Shown: one piece after another, positions 32,823 through 40,601 of the stretch | Layout: each line of letters starts with the position of its first letter | Numbering within the stretch: the stretch's first letter is position 1 | NCBI GenBank assembly: GCA_934646185.1 | Contig: CAKUEH010000021.1 | Location: forward strand, 1 to 40,785 | DNA from: an uncultured Oscillospiraceae bacterium | Lineage (GTDB): Bacteria > Bacillota > Clostridia > Oscillospirales > Oscillospiraceae | Direction of reading: 5' to 3' | DNA: 40,785 bases | Position numbers and translations under genes: made by a program | Notes under the pieces: model-generated | Databases searched by the model: none | The model's input: only the letters and a program-made list of their open reading frames with translations | What the model was told of the DNA's origin: nothing

Positions 32823-34115
32823 TTGAACATTCAGTATATCCATCCGGCCGACCAGCTCGTCATGTTCATGCAGCGCATCTATGACAAGGGCCTGACCACC
32901 ATGTCCGGCGGCAACCTTTCCATCCGCGACACCCAGGGCAACATCTGGATTACCCCTGCCGGCATCGACAAGGGGACGCTCACCCGCAAGGACATCATCT
33001 GCGTCCACCCGGACGGCAGCTGCGAGGGGCCGCACAAGCCCTCGTCCGAGCTTCCGTTCCACGAATCGGTCTACCGCATGCGGCCGGATCTGAACGCCGT
33101 TCTGCATGCGCATCCGCCCGCGCTCGTGGCGTTCTCCATCGTGCGCAAGCTGCCGGATCTCGATCTGATCCCGTCCGTGCGCCATATCTGCGAGCAGATG
33201 AAGATCGCGAAATACGCCGTTCCCGGCAGCGAGGCGCTCGGCGCGGAAATCGGCAAGGTCTTTGCGCAGGGCTGCGACGCGGCGCTGCTGGAAAACCACG
33301 GCGTGTGCATCGGCGCGCCGGATATGTTCACGGCGTTCCAGCGCTTCGAGACGCTCAACTATACCGCGACGCTCGAGGTCCTGGGCAGCAAGCTCGGGAA
33401 CATCCACTCCCTGCCCGAAAACGCCTATCACATGAGCGAGACGAACGCCCACACCAAGCTCGACGATTTCATCCCCCGTTCGCACACCTCGGAGGAGCTG
33501 GCTGCCCGCCGCGACATGATCACGCTCATCCATCGCTCGTATAAAATGGGCCTCTTTACCGCCACGCACGGCACCTATTCCGTCCGCCTGTCCGACGGCA
33601 GCTTCCTCATCACGCCCTTCGGCTTCGACCGCGCATATCTGGAGGAGGACGATCTTGTCCGCGTCAAGGGCGGCATGAAGGAACTCGGCAAGACGCCCTC
33701 CCGCGCCGTTCTGCTGCACCAGAAGATCTATGAGCAGCATCCCGATGTGGGCGCCATCCTGCTGGCCCATCCCGTCCACGCCATGGCCTTCGCCGTGACC
33801 GACGCGGCCTTCGACGCCCGGACGATCCCCGAGAGCTATATCCTCCTGCGCGACGTCAGGATGCTGCCGTATGAGGAGATCTACCGCGAGCCGGATAAAA
33901 TGGCCGCGGAATTTGACGTGTCCCATCCGGTCGCCATTGTGGAAAACGACTGCGTGATCGTCACCGGCAATTCGCTCCTGCAGGCGTTTGACCGGCTCGA
34001 GGTCATGGAGCTGACCGCCAACTCCATCCTCGATTCCCAGAGCCTCGGCAGCATTGTCCACATCAGCGACAGCGAGATCGCCGAGCTCAAAACCGCCTTC
34101 CACCTGGAGGACTGA
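32823..34115 (+). CDS. Tandem class II aldolase/adducin-domain protein
   Basis: Two class II aldolase folds in one 430-residue chain. Domain 1 (about 5-200) keeps the expected site: SGGNLSIR phosphate loop, Glu 76 (KPSSELPFH), zinc ligands His 95 and His 97 (LHAHPP), and His 159 (ENHGV). Domain 2 (about 222-425) follows the same fold but has Ala 295 for the Glu, LAH for HAH, and ENDC for ENHG, so it is probably inactive. The start is TTG 32823, with GGGAGG 7 bases upstream and no nearby ATG. The 24-base spacing after the ModE-type gene implies co-transcription. The substrate is unknown; family members act on sugar phosphates such as fuculose- or ribulose-phosphate. Confidence 0.85.
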   Translation: MNIQYIHPADQLVMFMQRIYDKGLTTMSGGNLSIRDTQGNIWITPAGIDKGTLTRKDIICVHPDGSCEGPHKPSSELPFHESVYRMRPDLNAVLHAHPPALVAFSIVRKLPDLDLIPSVRHICEQMKIAKYAVPGSEALGAEIGKVFAQGCDAALLENHGVCIGAPDMFTAFQRFETLNYTATLEVLGSKLGNIHSLPENAYHMSETNAHTKLDDFIPRSHTSEELAARRDMITLIHRSYKMGLFTATHGTYSVRLSDGSFLITPFGFDRAYLEEDDLVRVKGGMKELGKTPSRAVLLHQKIYEQHPDVGAILLAHPVHAMAFAVTDAAFDARTIPESYILLRDVRMLPYEEIYREPDKMAAEFDVSHPVAIVENDCVIVTGNSLLQAFDRLEVMELTANSILDSQSLGSIVHISDSEIAELKTAFHLED

Positions 34116-34126
34116 CCCCGCCGAAC

Positions 34127-34203
34127 AAAAGGCTCCCCTTTCAGGGGAGCTGTCAGCGAATCTGACTGAGAGGCCAAGCGGCAGGCATCGGCCCCTACGA
34201 CCA
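34127..34203 (+). repeat. Dispersed palindromic repeat, copy 3
   Basis: AAAAGGCT, hairpin GCTCCCCT-TTC-AGGGGAGC, then GTCAG-CGAAT-CTGAC, then TGAGAGG, as in copy 1. It continues into CGGCAGGCATCGGCCCCTACG; a similar TCGGCCCCTGCGACC lies alone near 21812. It sits 12 bases after the aldolase-domain stop. Confidence 0.8.
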
Positions 34204-34224
34204 AACAGGTTGCGACTTCCATAC

Positions 34225-34268
34225 AAAAAACCCGCCGCTCTGCATCGCAGAGCGGCGGGCTGCTTTTT
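34225..34268. terminator. Bidirectional terminator between the aldolase-domain gene and secG
   Basis: Perfect 13-bp stem CCCGCCGCTCTGC (34231-34243) and GCAGAGCGGCGGG (34247-34259) with a 3-nt loop. On the minus strand it is followed by six T residues (secG); on the plus strand by CTGC then five T residues. Confidence 0.9.
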
Positions 34269-34271
34269 AAA

Positions 34272-34511
34272 TCAGAACAGGTTCAGAACCAGCGTCAGGA
34301 CGATGAACACGCCGCCGACCCACTTGGTGGCGAGGGCGAGCTTGGCGTCGAGGCCCTTGTTCTTGTTCTTGCCGAGGTAAGTATCCCCGCTGCCGCCGGC
34401 AATGGCGCCGGACAGACCCGCGGACTTGCCGGACTGGATCGTCACGATGACGACGAGACCGACGGCCAGAATGACCTGAATGATCGTTAAAATCGTATGC
34501 AGAGCGTTCAT
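34272..34511 (-). CDS. secG: Preprotein translocase subunit SecG
   Basis: A small accessory subunit of the SecYEG channel. The 79 residues contain two membrane helices (about 5-27 and 56-78) around a glycine/serine-rich loop with the family motif QSGKSAGLSGAIAGGS and a GKNKNKGLDAKLA segment. ATG 34511 is set by TTTGGAGGAA just upstream; a more distal in-frame ATG adds unrelated residues. It has its own promoter at 34600-34628 and a strong terminator. Confidence 0.95.
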   Translation of the reverse strand: MNALHTILTIIQVILAVGLVVIVTIQSGKSAGLSGAIAGGSGDTYLGKNKNKGLDAKLALATKWVGGVFIVLTLVLNLF

Positions 34512-34578
34512 GAAAATTCCTCCAAACCATTTGCCGCCCTTCGCCGGCAGACGGCTCGCCGAGATCATATTTCGTCAG

Positions 34579-34593
34579 GCTGTTTCAAACAGC
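34579..34593. repeat. Inverted repeat at the secG transcription start
   Basis: GCTGTTT-C-AAACAGC, a 15-bp palindrome overlapping the predicted secG start point (about 34593). It could be an operator or a 5' mRNA hairpin. Confidence 0.45.
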
Positions 34594-34599
34594 TAGAAA

Positions 34600-34628
34600 A
34601 TCATATCACAATTCAGGTGTGAATGCAA
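34600..34628 (-). promoter_or_regulatory. secG promoter
   Basis: Minus strand: -35 TTGCAT (34623-34628), a 17-bp spacer, and -10 TATGAT (34600-34605) preceded by TGA, an extended -10. Confidence 0.7.
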
Positions 34629-34655
34629 GAGCATTTTTACCGTTTTCCGCAGAAA

Positions 34656-35783
34656 TCAGCTCTTTGTGACCCACGTATTTGTGGCAAGACAAGTCAGATA
34701 GGCGTTGATGAAGCCATCGAGCGCGCCGTCCATGACGGCGTTGACGTTGGATGTCTCAAAGCCCGTGCGCGTATCCTTGACGAGCGTATAGGGCATGAAA
34801 ACGTAGTTGCGGATCTGGCTGCCCCATTCGATCTTGAGCTGCGCGCCCTTGATATCGGAGATCTTGTCCAGATGCTCGCGCTCCTTGATCTCAATGAGCT
34901 TCGAGCGCAGCATGCGCATGCACGTCTCGCGGTTCTGGAACTGATCGCGCTGCGTCTGGCAGGAGACGACGATGCCGGTCGGCTTGTGAATGAGGCGCAC
35001 GGCGGAGCTTGTCTTGTTGATGTGCTGGCCGCCCGCGCCGGACGAGCGGTAGACCTGCATCTCGATATCCTCGGGCCGGATCTCCACATCCTTGGAGTCG
35101 TCCGTGATCTCCGGGATGACCTCGACCGCGGCAAAGGACGTCTGGCGCCGCGCGTTGGCGTCGAACGGAGACACGCGCACGAGGCGGTGGACGCCGTTTT
35201 CGCTCTTGAGCATGCCGTAGGCGTTTTCACCCTCGATAAGAATGCTGGCGGACTTGATGCCTGCCTCGTCGCCGTCGAGATAGTCGAGAATCTTGTAGGT
35301 CAGGCCGTGCTGCTCGGTCCAGTGCGTGTACATCCGGTAGAGCATGGAGGCCCAGTCCTGCGCCTCGGTGCCGCCCGCGCCCGCCTGGAACGAGACGATG
35401 GCGTTATTATTGTCGTATTCGCCGGACAGAAGCGTCTCGAGACGCGCGTTCTCCATTTCCTGCTCGAGCTGGGTGTAGCCCTCGGTCAGATCGGGGAGCA
35501 TGGAGTCGTCGTTGTCCTCCAGCGCCATTTCGCAGAGCGTATACAGATCGTCCCACTGGCTGCACATTTTTTCGTACCGCGCGACCTTGGCCTCCAGCGT
35601 CCGGCTCTGCTTCATGACCTTCTGCGAGATCTCCTGGTTGTCCCAGAAGCCCTCGGAGTCGATCTGCGCGTGCAGGCGGTCAATCTCCTCCTTCGCAGCC
35701 TCAATGCCGAGGGAATCTGCCAGCGCGTCCAGCTTGGGGCGGATATTATTGAGCTTTACCTTATATTCATCGAATTCAATCAT
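34656..35783 (-). CDS. prfB: Peptide chain release factor 2
   Basis: Recognises UAA and UGA stop codons and triggers peptide release. The specificity tripeptide SPF is at 205-207 and the catalytic GGQ at 251-253, almost exactly as in E. coli. The 375 residues are normal. The frame is continuous through Leu 25-Gly 26 (CTC GGC), where many bacteria have the autoregulatory CTT TGA C frameshift site, so this gene lacks that control. ATG 35783 is about 30 nt downstream of a consensus promoter; the ribosome site is weak (GGGAAAA). Confidence 0.95.
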   Translation of the reverse strand: MIEFDEYKVKLNNIRPKLDALADSLGIEAAKEEIDRLHAQIDSEGFWDNQEISQKVMKQSRTLEAKVARYEKMCSQWDDLYTLCEMALEDNDDSMLPDLTEGYTQLEQEMENARLETLLSGEYDNNNAIVSFQAGAGGTEAQDWASMLYRMYTHWTEQHGLTYKILDYLDGDEAGIKSASILIEGENAYGMLKSENGVHRLVRVSPFDANARRQTSFAAVEVIPEITDDSKDVEIRPEDIEMQVYRSSGAGGQHINKTSSAVRLIHKPTGIVVSCQTQRDQFQNRETCMRMLRSKLIEIKEREHLDKISDIKGAQLKIEWGSQIRNYVFMPYTLVKDTRTGFETSNVNAVMDGALDGFINAYLTCLATNTWVTKS

Positions 35784-35817
35784 GCTTTTCCCACACTTTT
35801 CAAAATTGTCGGAACAT

Positions 35818-35846
35818 ATTATACAGGAAAAACTGCGGGATGTAAA
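35818..35846 (-). promoter_or_regulatory. prfB promoter
   Basis: Minus strand: -35 TTTACA (35841-35846), a 17-bp spacer, and -10 TATAAT (35818-35823). Confidence 0.75.
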
Positions 35847-35862
35847 GGGGAAACGCGAATTC

Positions 35863-35882
35863 CCACCGGTTTCCACCGGTTT
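35863..35882. repeat. 10-bp tandem direct repeat
   Basis: CCACCGGTTT occurs twice head to tail, reaching into the stop codon of the acyltransferase gene. Each unit contains the palindrome ACCGGT. No function is apparent. Confidence 0.6.
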
Positions 35883-36720
35883 ATGCGCGGATCCCCTGCT
35901 CCTTCTCGCGGGCAACGATCCCGGCCTCCATGACCGCGTGGACGCGCTCGCCGACCTCGATGGTCGTCTTTCCGGCCAACTCCTCCGCGGGAACGACGTC
36001 CAGCACGTCCAGCCAGACCTCCGTATGCTTGCGGAACATGTTGTGCAGGATCGCGCGGGAGTTGACCAGCGAACAGACCACGATGGGCACGTTCGCTTTC
36101 TGCGCGATCTTGAACGCGCCGTTGCGGTAGGGGAGCAGCGGATCGCCCGTTTTATTCGTCCCGCCCTCCGGGAACACGGCGATGGAGGCCTTGTCGTCCT
36201 TGATAAACTGGATGGCCTTGAGGATGGATTTGAGCGATTCGCGGTCGTTATCCCGGTCGACCGGCAGGCAGAGCACCTCGCGCATGACCTGCGCGACGAT
36301 GAAGATCGAGAAATTTTCCTTCTTGGACAAAAACGCCAGCTCCGCCCACGGCATGACGGCATAGAACACGATGGGGTCGAACGCGAACCGGTGGTTGCTG
36401 ACCAGCAAAAACCGCCCTTCGCGCGGGATCTTTTCCAGACCCGTCACATTGACGTGGACGCCGCCCAGTGCCAGCGCGATGCGGCAGAACTCGTTGAGCA
36501 GGAAGCGGAAATAGCCGCTCGGTTTTTCCAGCAGCTTCTTCGGGTCGACAAACAGGCACGAGACGAGCACGACCAGCAGAAACAGCACCACAAACGCCAG
36601 AAAGCTGCCGAGGAAAAACACGGGGACCTGCCAGAGCGCCGCGAGCGAGGCAAAGCCGGACGCGGCATACGTCAGCGCGCAGCCGGAAAGCAGCGCGAGC
36701 GCGAGGAACACATAGAGCAT
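35881..36720 (-). CDS. 1-acyl-sn-glycerol-3-phosphate acyltransferase-like protein
   Basis: A PlsC-family membrane-associated acyltransferase, probably making phosphatidic acid. Two N-terminal hydrophobic segments (about 2-25 and 30-57) precede the catalytic domain. The HX4D motif is N-H110-RFAF-D115, and the second-substrate motif FPEGG is at 183-187. The N-terminal membrane extension makes it longer (279 residues) than minimal PlsC. A TATAAT lies about 65 bases upstream of the start. prfB follows 97 bases later but has its own promoter. Confidence 0.88.
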   Translation of the reverse strand: MLYVFLALALLSGCALTYAASGFASLAALWQVPVFFLGSFLAFVVLFLLVVLVSCLFVDPKKLLEKPSGYFRFLLNEFCRIALALGGVHVNVTGLEKIPREGRFLLVSNHRFAFDPIVFYAVMPWAELAFLSKKENFSIFIVAQVMREVLCLPVDRDNDRESLKSILKAIQFIKDDKASIAVFPEGGTNKTGDPLLPYRNGAFKIAQKANVPIVVCSLVNSRAILHNMFRKHTEVWLDVLDVVPAEELAGKTTIEVGERVHAVMEAGIVAREKEQGIRA

Positions 36721-36783
36721 GACGAATGAACACCTGCCGAATATGAAGATTTTCTGAAAATCCTCTTAAGATTTCAAGTATTC

Positions 36784-36789
36784 ATTATA
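36784..36789 (-). promoter_or_regulatory. Candidate -10 for the acyltransferase gene
   Basis: A perfect TATAAT on the minus strand, about 63 bases before the ATG. No clear -35 is found at 16-18 bp. Confidence 0.35.
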
Positions 36790-36847
36790 TACGCGCCGCA
36801 TAGGAAAATCATCCCGAAAAAGAAGAATTCACAAATAATTTAATAAT

Positions 36848-38014
36848 TTACGGCTGCTCCGCCGCGCGCCGGCGGCTGATCTCGATCCAGCTCGGGATCT
36901 TCGCGACGCGCTCCGCCAGCTCCTGCATACAGCCGGGGATGTCGATTTTCTGCGGACAGACCGCCGCGCACGCGCCGCAGCCGAGGCAGCTTTGCGGCTG
37001 CCGGCTCTTCGGCAGGGCTTCGACCGCCATGATCGCGTTCGTGGACGGCACGACGCGAAGCTCGTTCAGAACGTGCAGCATCTGCGGGATGTCGATCTCC
37101 TGCGGACAGCCGTCGCAGCAGTAGCGGCAGGCCGTACATGGAACGGCGGACTTGAAGCCCTCCGCGATCTCCAGCAGCAGAGACTGCTCTTCGGCGCTGA
37201 GCGGCTCCGGATGGTCGAACGTGGCGAGATTGTCCTGCATCTGCGCCATATCGGACATGCCGCTGAGGATCATCGTCACGCCCGGGATCTCCTGCACCCA
37301 CCGCAGCGCCCAGGATGCGTCGGATGCCTCCGGCCGCAGCGCGAGCAGCTTCTCCTGCGCGGCCGCGGGCAGATTCGCCAGCTTTCCGCCGCGCACCGGC
37401 TCCATGACCCAGATGGGAATGTCGTACCGGTTCAGCAGCTCGCACTTTTCCTTCGCCTGCTGCAGCGTCCAGTCGAGATAGTTGAGCTCGATCTGACAGA
37501 ATTCCATTTCGCCCGCGTGCTTCTCCAGAAACGCTTCCAGCGCGGGCACGCCTGCGTGGGTCGAGAAGCCCAGATGCCGGATGCGGCCGTTTTTCTTCTG
37601 CTCCAGCAGATACGGAAGAATGCCCCAGCGCTCGTCCTCATAGACGGCGATGGAATTTTCATAGACGTTGTGCAGCAGATAGAAATCAAAATACTCCACG
37701 CCGCACTTTTCCAGCTGCTTTTCGAACACGGCCTTCACATCGTAGCTGGGCGCGATCTGGTGCCCGGGGAATTTGTCGGCCAGATAGAAGCGCTCGCGCG
37801 GATACTGCTTCAGGATCTTCCCGATGACTGTCTCGGATTTTCCGCCGTGATACGGCCAAGCGGTATCAAAGTAATTGACGCCCTTCGCAATCGCCTCCGC
37901 GGTCATGGCCGCGGTCAGCTCCTCGTCGATGGAGCCGTCCTCCCGCAGCGGCAGGCGCATCGTGCCGAACCCAAGCTGCGAGAGCCGCAGCCCCTGAAAG
38001 TCCCCGTAGATCAT
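36848..38014 (-). CDS. Aldo/keto reductase with C-terminal 4Fe-4S ferredoxin domain
   Basis: A fused oxidoreductase. The AKR barrel has the catalytic tetrad pattern Asp 50, Tyr 55 (NYFDTAWPYHGG), Lys 81 (YLADKF) and a histidine in FDFYLLHNVYE. From about residue 295 it carries two cysteine clusters: CTACRYCCDGCPQ and CLGCGACAAVCPQ, each able to bind a 4Fe-4S centre. It is 388 residues long, the usual size for this anaerobe-rich family; the substrate is unknown. It may exchange electrons with ferredoxin rather than using NADPH alone. GAAAGGAA precedes the ATG. Confidence 0.9.
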   Translation of the reverse strand: MIYGDFQGLRLSQLGFGTMRLPLREDGSIDEELTAAMTAEAIAKGVNYFDTAWPYHGGKSETVIGKILKQYPRERFYLADKFPGHQIAPSYDVKAVFEKQLEKCGVEYFDFYLLHNVYENSIAVYEDERWGILPYLLEQKKNGRIRHLGFSTHAGVPALEAFLEKHAGEMEFCQIELNYLDWTLQQAKEKCELLNRYDIPIWVMEPVRGGKLANLPAAAQEKLLALRPEASDASWALRWVQEIPGVTMILSGMSDMAQMQDNLATFDHPEPLSAEEQSLLLEIAEGFKSAVPCTACRYCCDGCPQEIDIPQMLHVLNELRVVPSTNAIMAVEALPKSRQPQSCLGCGACAAVCPQKIDIPGCMQELAERVAKIPSWIEISRRRAAEQP

Positions 38015-38198
38015 GATTCACATTCCTTTCTGTCTGTTTTTGCATGTCCAGCATAGCATATTTCCCGCGGGATTTCCAGTATGGAATATTCTTCGCAGAC
38101 CGATCCAAGCCTCCTCTTGCCGCGCTCCGCGCGGGAAGGGGAGGTGGCATTTTCGAAGAAAATGACGGAGGGGATGGGTGACAAGGTTCAGAGCGCTC

Positions 38199-38269
38199 CG
38201 AAATTTGCGGCGTTCGAATCCCTTCAGTCAGCTTCGCTGACAGCTTCCCTTGTGCCCAAGGGAAGCCTT
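38199..38269 (-). repeat. Dispersed palindromic repeat, copy 4
   Basis: Read on the minus strand this is a 71-base element: AAGGCTTCCCTTGGGCAC, hairpin CTTCCCTT/AAGGGAAG, GTCAGC-GAA-GCTGAC, then GGGATTCGAACGCC and an AAATTTCG end. It differs from copy 5 at one position (70/71 identical), in opposite orientation. Confidence 0.9.
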
Positions 38270-38285
38270 TGAATTGTGCTGATAC

Positions 38286-38317
38286 AAAAACTCCGGCAGG
38301 GACATCCCTGCCGGAGT
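38286..38317 (-). terminator. mntP terminator
   Basis: ACTCCGGCAGGGA (38290-38302) and TCCCTGCCGGAGT (38305-38317) form a long GC-rich stem, followed on the minus strand by a T tract (38286-38290). Confidence 0.85.
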
Positions 38318-38323
38318 GGAGAT

Positions 38324-38893
38324 TTAAAAGCTGATCACGCCCAGATGCTCGAGCAGGATCTTCAGGCCGATCAAAATCAGGATAATGCCGCCCGCAAGCT
38401 CTGCCTTGGCCTTGTAGCGCAGGCCGAACAGATTGCCGAGCCGGAGTCCGGCGGCGGAACAGACGAAGGTGGTGATGCCGATGAGACAGACGGCCAGCGG
38501 CACGTTGACGTCCGGCAGCAGCGCAAACGTAATGCCGACAGCCAGCGCGTCGATGCTCGTGGCCAGCGCCATCAGCAGCATCGTCTTGAACGCGAACGAA
38601 GCGTTTGTTTCAGATTCTTCCTTGGAGAAGCTCTCCTTTATCATATTCGCGCCGATAGCGGCCAGCAGCACGAACGCGACCCAGTGGTCGAAGGCTGTGA
38701 TGTACTGCTCGAATGTCGAGCCCAGAAAATAGCCGATGGTCGGCATCAAGGCCTGAAAGCCGCCGAACCACGCGCCGATAATCAGATAGTGCTTGACCTG
38801 CAATTGCTTTGTCGAAAGACCCTTACAGATCGAGACGGCAAACGCATCCATCGACAATCCGATGCCCAGCAGAAGAATTTCCAGGATACTCAT
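38324..38893 (-). CDS. mntP: Manganese efflux pump MntP
   Basis: A six-helix membrane exporter of Mn2+. The two repeated halves carry the key acidic motifs SMDAFAVS (Asp near 16) and SIDALAVG. The family start MSILEILLLGIGLSMDAFAV and the 189-residue length are typical. The ribosome site is weak (AAAAGG, about 12 bases away). A sigma-A promoter lies 35-63 bases upstream; I see no yybP-ykoY manganese riboswitch in the short leader. Confidence 0.95.
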   Translation of the reverse strand: MSILEILLLGIGLSMDAFAVSICKGLSTKQLQVKHYLIIGAWFGGFQALMPTIGYFLGSTFEQYITAFDHWVAFVLLAAIGANMIKESFSKEESETNASFAFKTMLLMALATSIDALAVGITFALLPDVNVPLAVCLIGITTFVCSAAGLRLGNLFGLRYKAKAELAGGIILILIGLKILLEHLGVISF

Positions 38894-38927
38894 AATTTCA
38901 ACACAGCCTTTTCAGTGAAGTTTTGTC

Positions 38928-38956
38928 AATATCTCATAATTACAGGGGAAAGTCAA
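38928..38956 (-). promoter_or_regulatory. mntP promoter
   Basis: Minus strand: -35 TTGACT (38951-38956), a 17-bp spacer, and -10 GATATT (38928-38933). Confidence 0.5.
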
Positions 38957-38958
38957 GA

Positions 38959-38984
38959 AAAAAGCGCGGTTTTCCGCGCTTTTT
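38959..38984. terminator. Terminator of the PAP2 operon (symmetrical)
   Basis: AAAAAGCGCGG (38959-38969) and CCGCGCTTTTT (38974-38984) with a TTTT loop. It begins 8 bases after the PAP2 stop on the minus strand and directly abuts the mntP -35. Confidence 0.85.
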
Positions 38985-38991
38985 CAAAAAT

Positions 38992-39654
38992 TCATGCGTG
39001 TTTCCGCTTTTCGCGGAACGCTCTGTGATATACGATAAAATATAAGATCACGCTCACCGGGATGGCCGCGAACACGTCGAGGATCGAATGCTGCTTGACA
39101 AGCACCGTTGACGCGCAGATCAGAAGACCCAGCGGCAGCGCGACCCACTGCAGATGCCGCCTGCACAGCGGCTCCGAATCAAAGCAGGCCAGCGTCAGCG
39201 CCGCACAGCCGATGACGTGCATGCTCGGCAGCACGTTCGTGTTCGTGTCGGCGGCGTAGATGCGCTGCAAAAGCCAGGTGAAGAGATCGTGCTGGGCAAA
39301 TTCCGTCGGACGCAGATCCTGTCCGTTCGGGAAGAGCAGGCAGAACAGAATCGAGCCGCCGAAGCCGAGTCCGATGTACACCATGAACCGCTTGAACGCG
39401 GGCACGTCGTACCACATGAGATACAGCGTCATGGCGAACAGCAGCGGGTGCCACATGCAGTAGGGGATGATAAAATACCGGCAGAAGGGGATCTTGTCGT
39501 CGAGCGGCAGATACGACACCCAGTAATGGTCGGTCACAACGTGCTCTGCGATATAAAACAGGACGAGATACGCGATCCAGATGAGAAGATACCAGTGGTG
39601 GCGGCAGTTTTCAACTGTCCCGATCTTCCATGTCCGTTTCGGATGGCTGCTCAT
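38992..39654 (-). CDS. PAP2-superfamily membrane phosphatase
   Basis: A lipid phosphatase-type membrane protein of 220 residues with about six helices. The PAP2 motifs are partly visible: a degenerate first motif near GQDLRPTEF, NVLPSMHVIG (motif 2 Ser/His, about 140-150) and VLVKQHSILDVFAA (motif 3, His and Asp, about 183-196). Its substrate is unknown; undecaprenyl pyrophosphate or a phospholipid is possible. The start at 39654 is supported by AAGGAG 8-9 bases upstream and lies inside the preceding gene, overlapping its last 44 bases. Confidence 0.8.
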   Translation of the reverse strand: MSSHPKRTWKIGTVENCRHHWYLLIWIAYLVLFYIAEHVVTDHYWVSYLPLDDKIPFCRYFIIPYCMWHPLLFAMTLYLMWYDVPAFKRFMVYIGLGFGGSILFCLLFPNGQDLRPTEFAQHDLFTWLLQRIYAADTNTNVLPSMHVIGCAALTLACFDSEPLCRRHLQWVALPLGLLICASTVLVKQHSILDVFAAIPVSVILYFIVYHRAFREKRKHA

Positions 39655-40462
39655 GGTCTGACTCCTTCTTGGTTTCTGTGATGGTGGGGATAAACGCCTT
39701 TGCGATGCGGCCCTTGCCGCGGTGCTTGATATAGAAATAGCCGAACACGCTGAACGTCAGCGCGCCGATGAAGTTGACGAACAGATCCTCCATCGTGTCG
39801 TACAGACCGATGTCGAGATAGCCGTTAAAGCCCAGATCCTGTCCGTTGACGGCGACAGAGGTGATGTTGTCGAGGGTGATGGGGATATTTTTGTTCGTCG
39901 GGTCGAGCATGACGGACGAGATCGTGTGTACGATCGTGTCCTTCTGCATGTCCATGTGGAACAGCCTGTCCACGCCGAACTCAAAAAACTCCCACAGAAC
40001 GCCGATGGTCATCGAGAAGCAGAACGCGACGAGCGCCACATAAATGGGGGACAGCTGGAATTTGATCTTGTCGTTCCGGTTCAGAATATCGATGAGCGCG
40101 AAGCCGAACGCCGCGCACAGAAAGCCCGTCGTTGTGTGCAGAATGGAGTCCCAGTTGGGGACGCTGATAAAAAAGCAGGCCAGCTCGCCCAGGATCTCCG
40201 ACGCGAAGATGAACACCAGAATGATGATCTCCAGTGTGCTCGGCAGCTCGATGCCGAAGTTTTTCTGCACGAACAGCGGCAGCAGAAACAAAAACAGCAC
40301 CAGCAGGCAGATTGCCGCGTTTTCATATTCGCCGCGCAGGATCGACGAGACGAGGATCGCCACGACGATCAGACGCAGGATGATATAGACCGTAAACACC
40401 GCGGGTTTTTTCTTCGCTTCCGCGACCAGCCGCAGCCGCTTCTGGCGGTTCTTTTCCTTCAT
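39611..40462 (-). CDS. Multi-pass membrane protein of unknown function (YjdF/DUF2238-like)
   Basis: 283 residues with about six to seven predicted helices between 24 and 265, a basic N-terminus (MKEKNRQKRLR) and an acidic, hydrophilic tail. The stretch NWDSILHTTTGFLCAAFGFALIDIL and VLWEFFEFGVDRL resemble the DUF2238/YjdF family, a weak match by eye, and no activity is known. ATG 40462 follows GGAG by about 11 bases; longer upstream frames run through a repeat and are unlikely. The 44-base overlap with the PAP2 gene suggests a translationally coupled pair acting on the same lipid process, an inference. Confidence 0.7.
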   Translation of the reverse strand: MKEKNRQKRLRLVAEAKKKPAVFTVYIILRLIVVAILVSSILRGEYENAAICLLVLFLFLLPLFVQKNFGIELPSTLEIIILVFIFASEILGELACFFISVPNWDSILHTTTGFLCAAFGFALIDILNRNDKIKFQLSPIYVALVAFCFSMTIGVLWEFFEFGVDRLFHMDMQKDTIVHTISSVMLDPTNKNIPITLDNITSVAVNGQDLGFNGYLDIGLYDTMEDLFVNFIGALTFSVFGYFYIKHRGKGRIAKAFIPTITETKKESDHEQPSETDMEDRDS

Positions 40463-40493
40463 ATCCAAAATGCTCCGTTCTTCAATAAAGAAG

Positions 40494-40522
40494 ATAGTAC
40501 CCGAAAACCAACGAAAAAACAA
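40494..40522 (-). promoter_or_regulatory. Promoter of the DUF2238-like/PAP2 operon
   Basis: Minus strand: -35 TTGTTT (40517-40522), a 17-bp spacer, and -10 TACTAT (40494-40499), about 32 bases before the start codon. Confidence 0.45.
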
Positions 40523-40601
40523 GCGGAAGAATGTTAAAGATTTATGAAGATTGGGCAGAACGGGAATTTTGTATGACCCCAATGCAGATCCGCAGCCGCC
40601 C

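Larger units (their letters stand above)
38015..38323. other. Intergenic region between the aldo/keto reductase and mntP genes
   Basis: These 309 bases hold the reductase ribosome site, a TATGCT element near 38055 on the minus strand, a GC palindrome (TCCCGCGGGA near 38063), a run resembling other repeat fragments (GCGGGAAGGGGAGG near 38126), repeat copy 4, and the mntP terminator. No gene is seen. Confidence 0.5.

Noticed and set aside
38199..38269. tRNA-derived origin of the dispersed repeat, suggested by GTTCGAATCC resembling a T-loop
   Set aside because: The flanking bases do not form a T-arm stem and no acceptor or anticodon arm can be drawn.
38894..38958. yybP-ykoY manganese riboswitch before mntP
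   Set aside because: The leader is only about 30 nt after the predicted promoter and shows none of the conserved internal-loop sequences.
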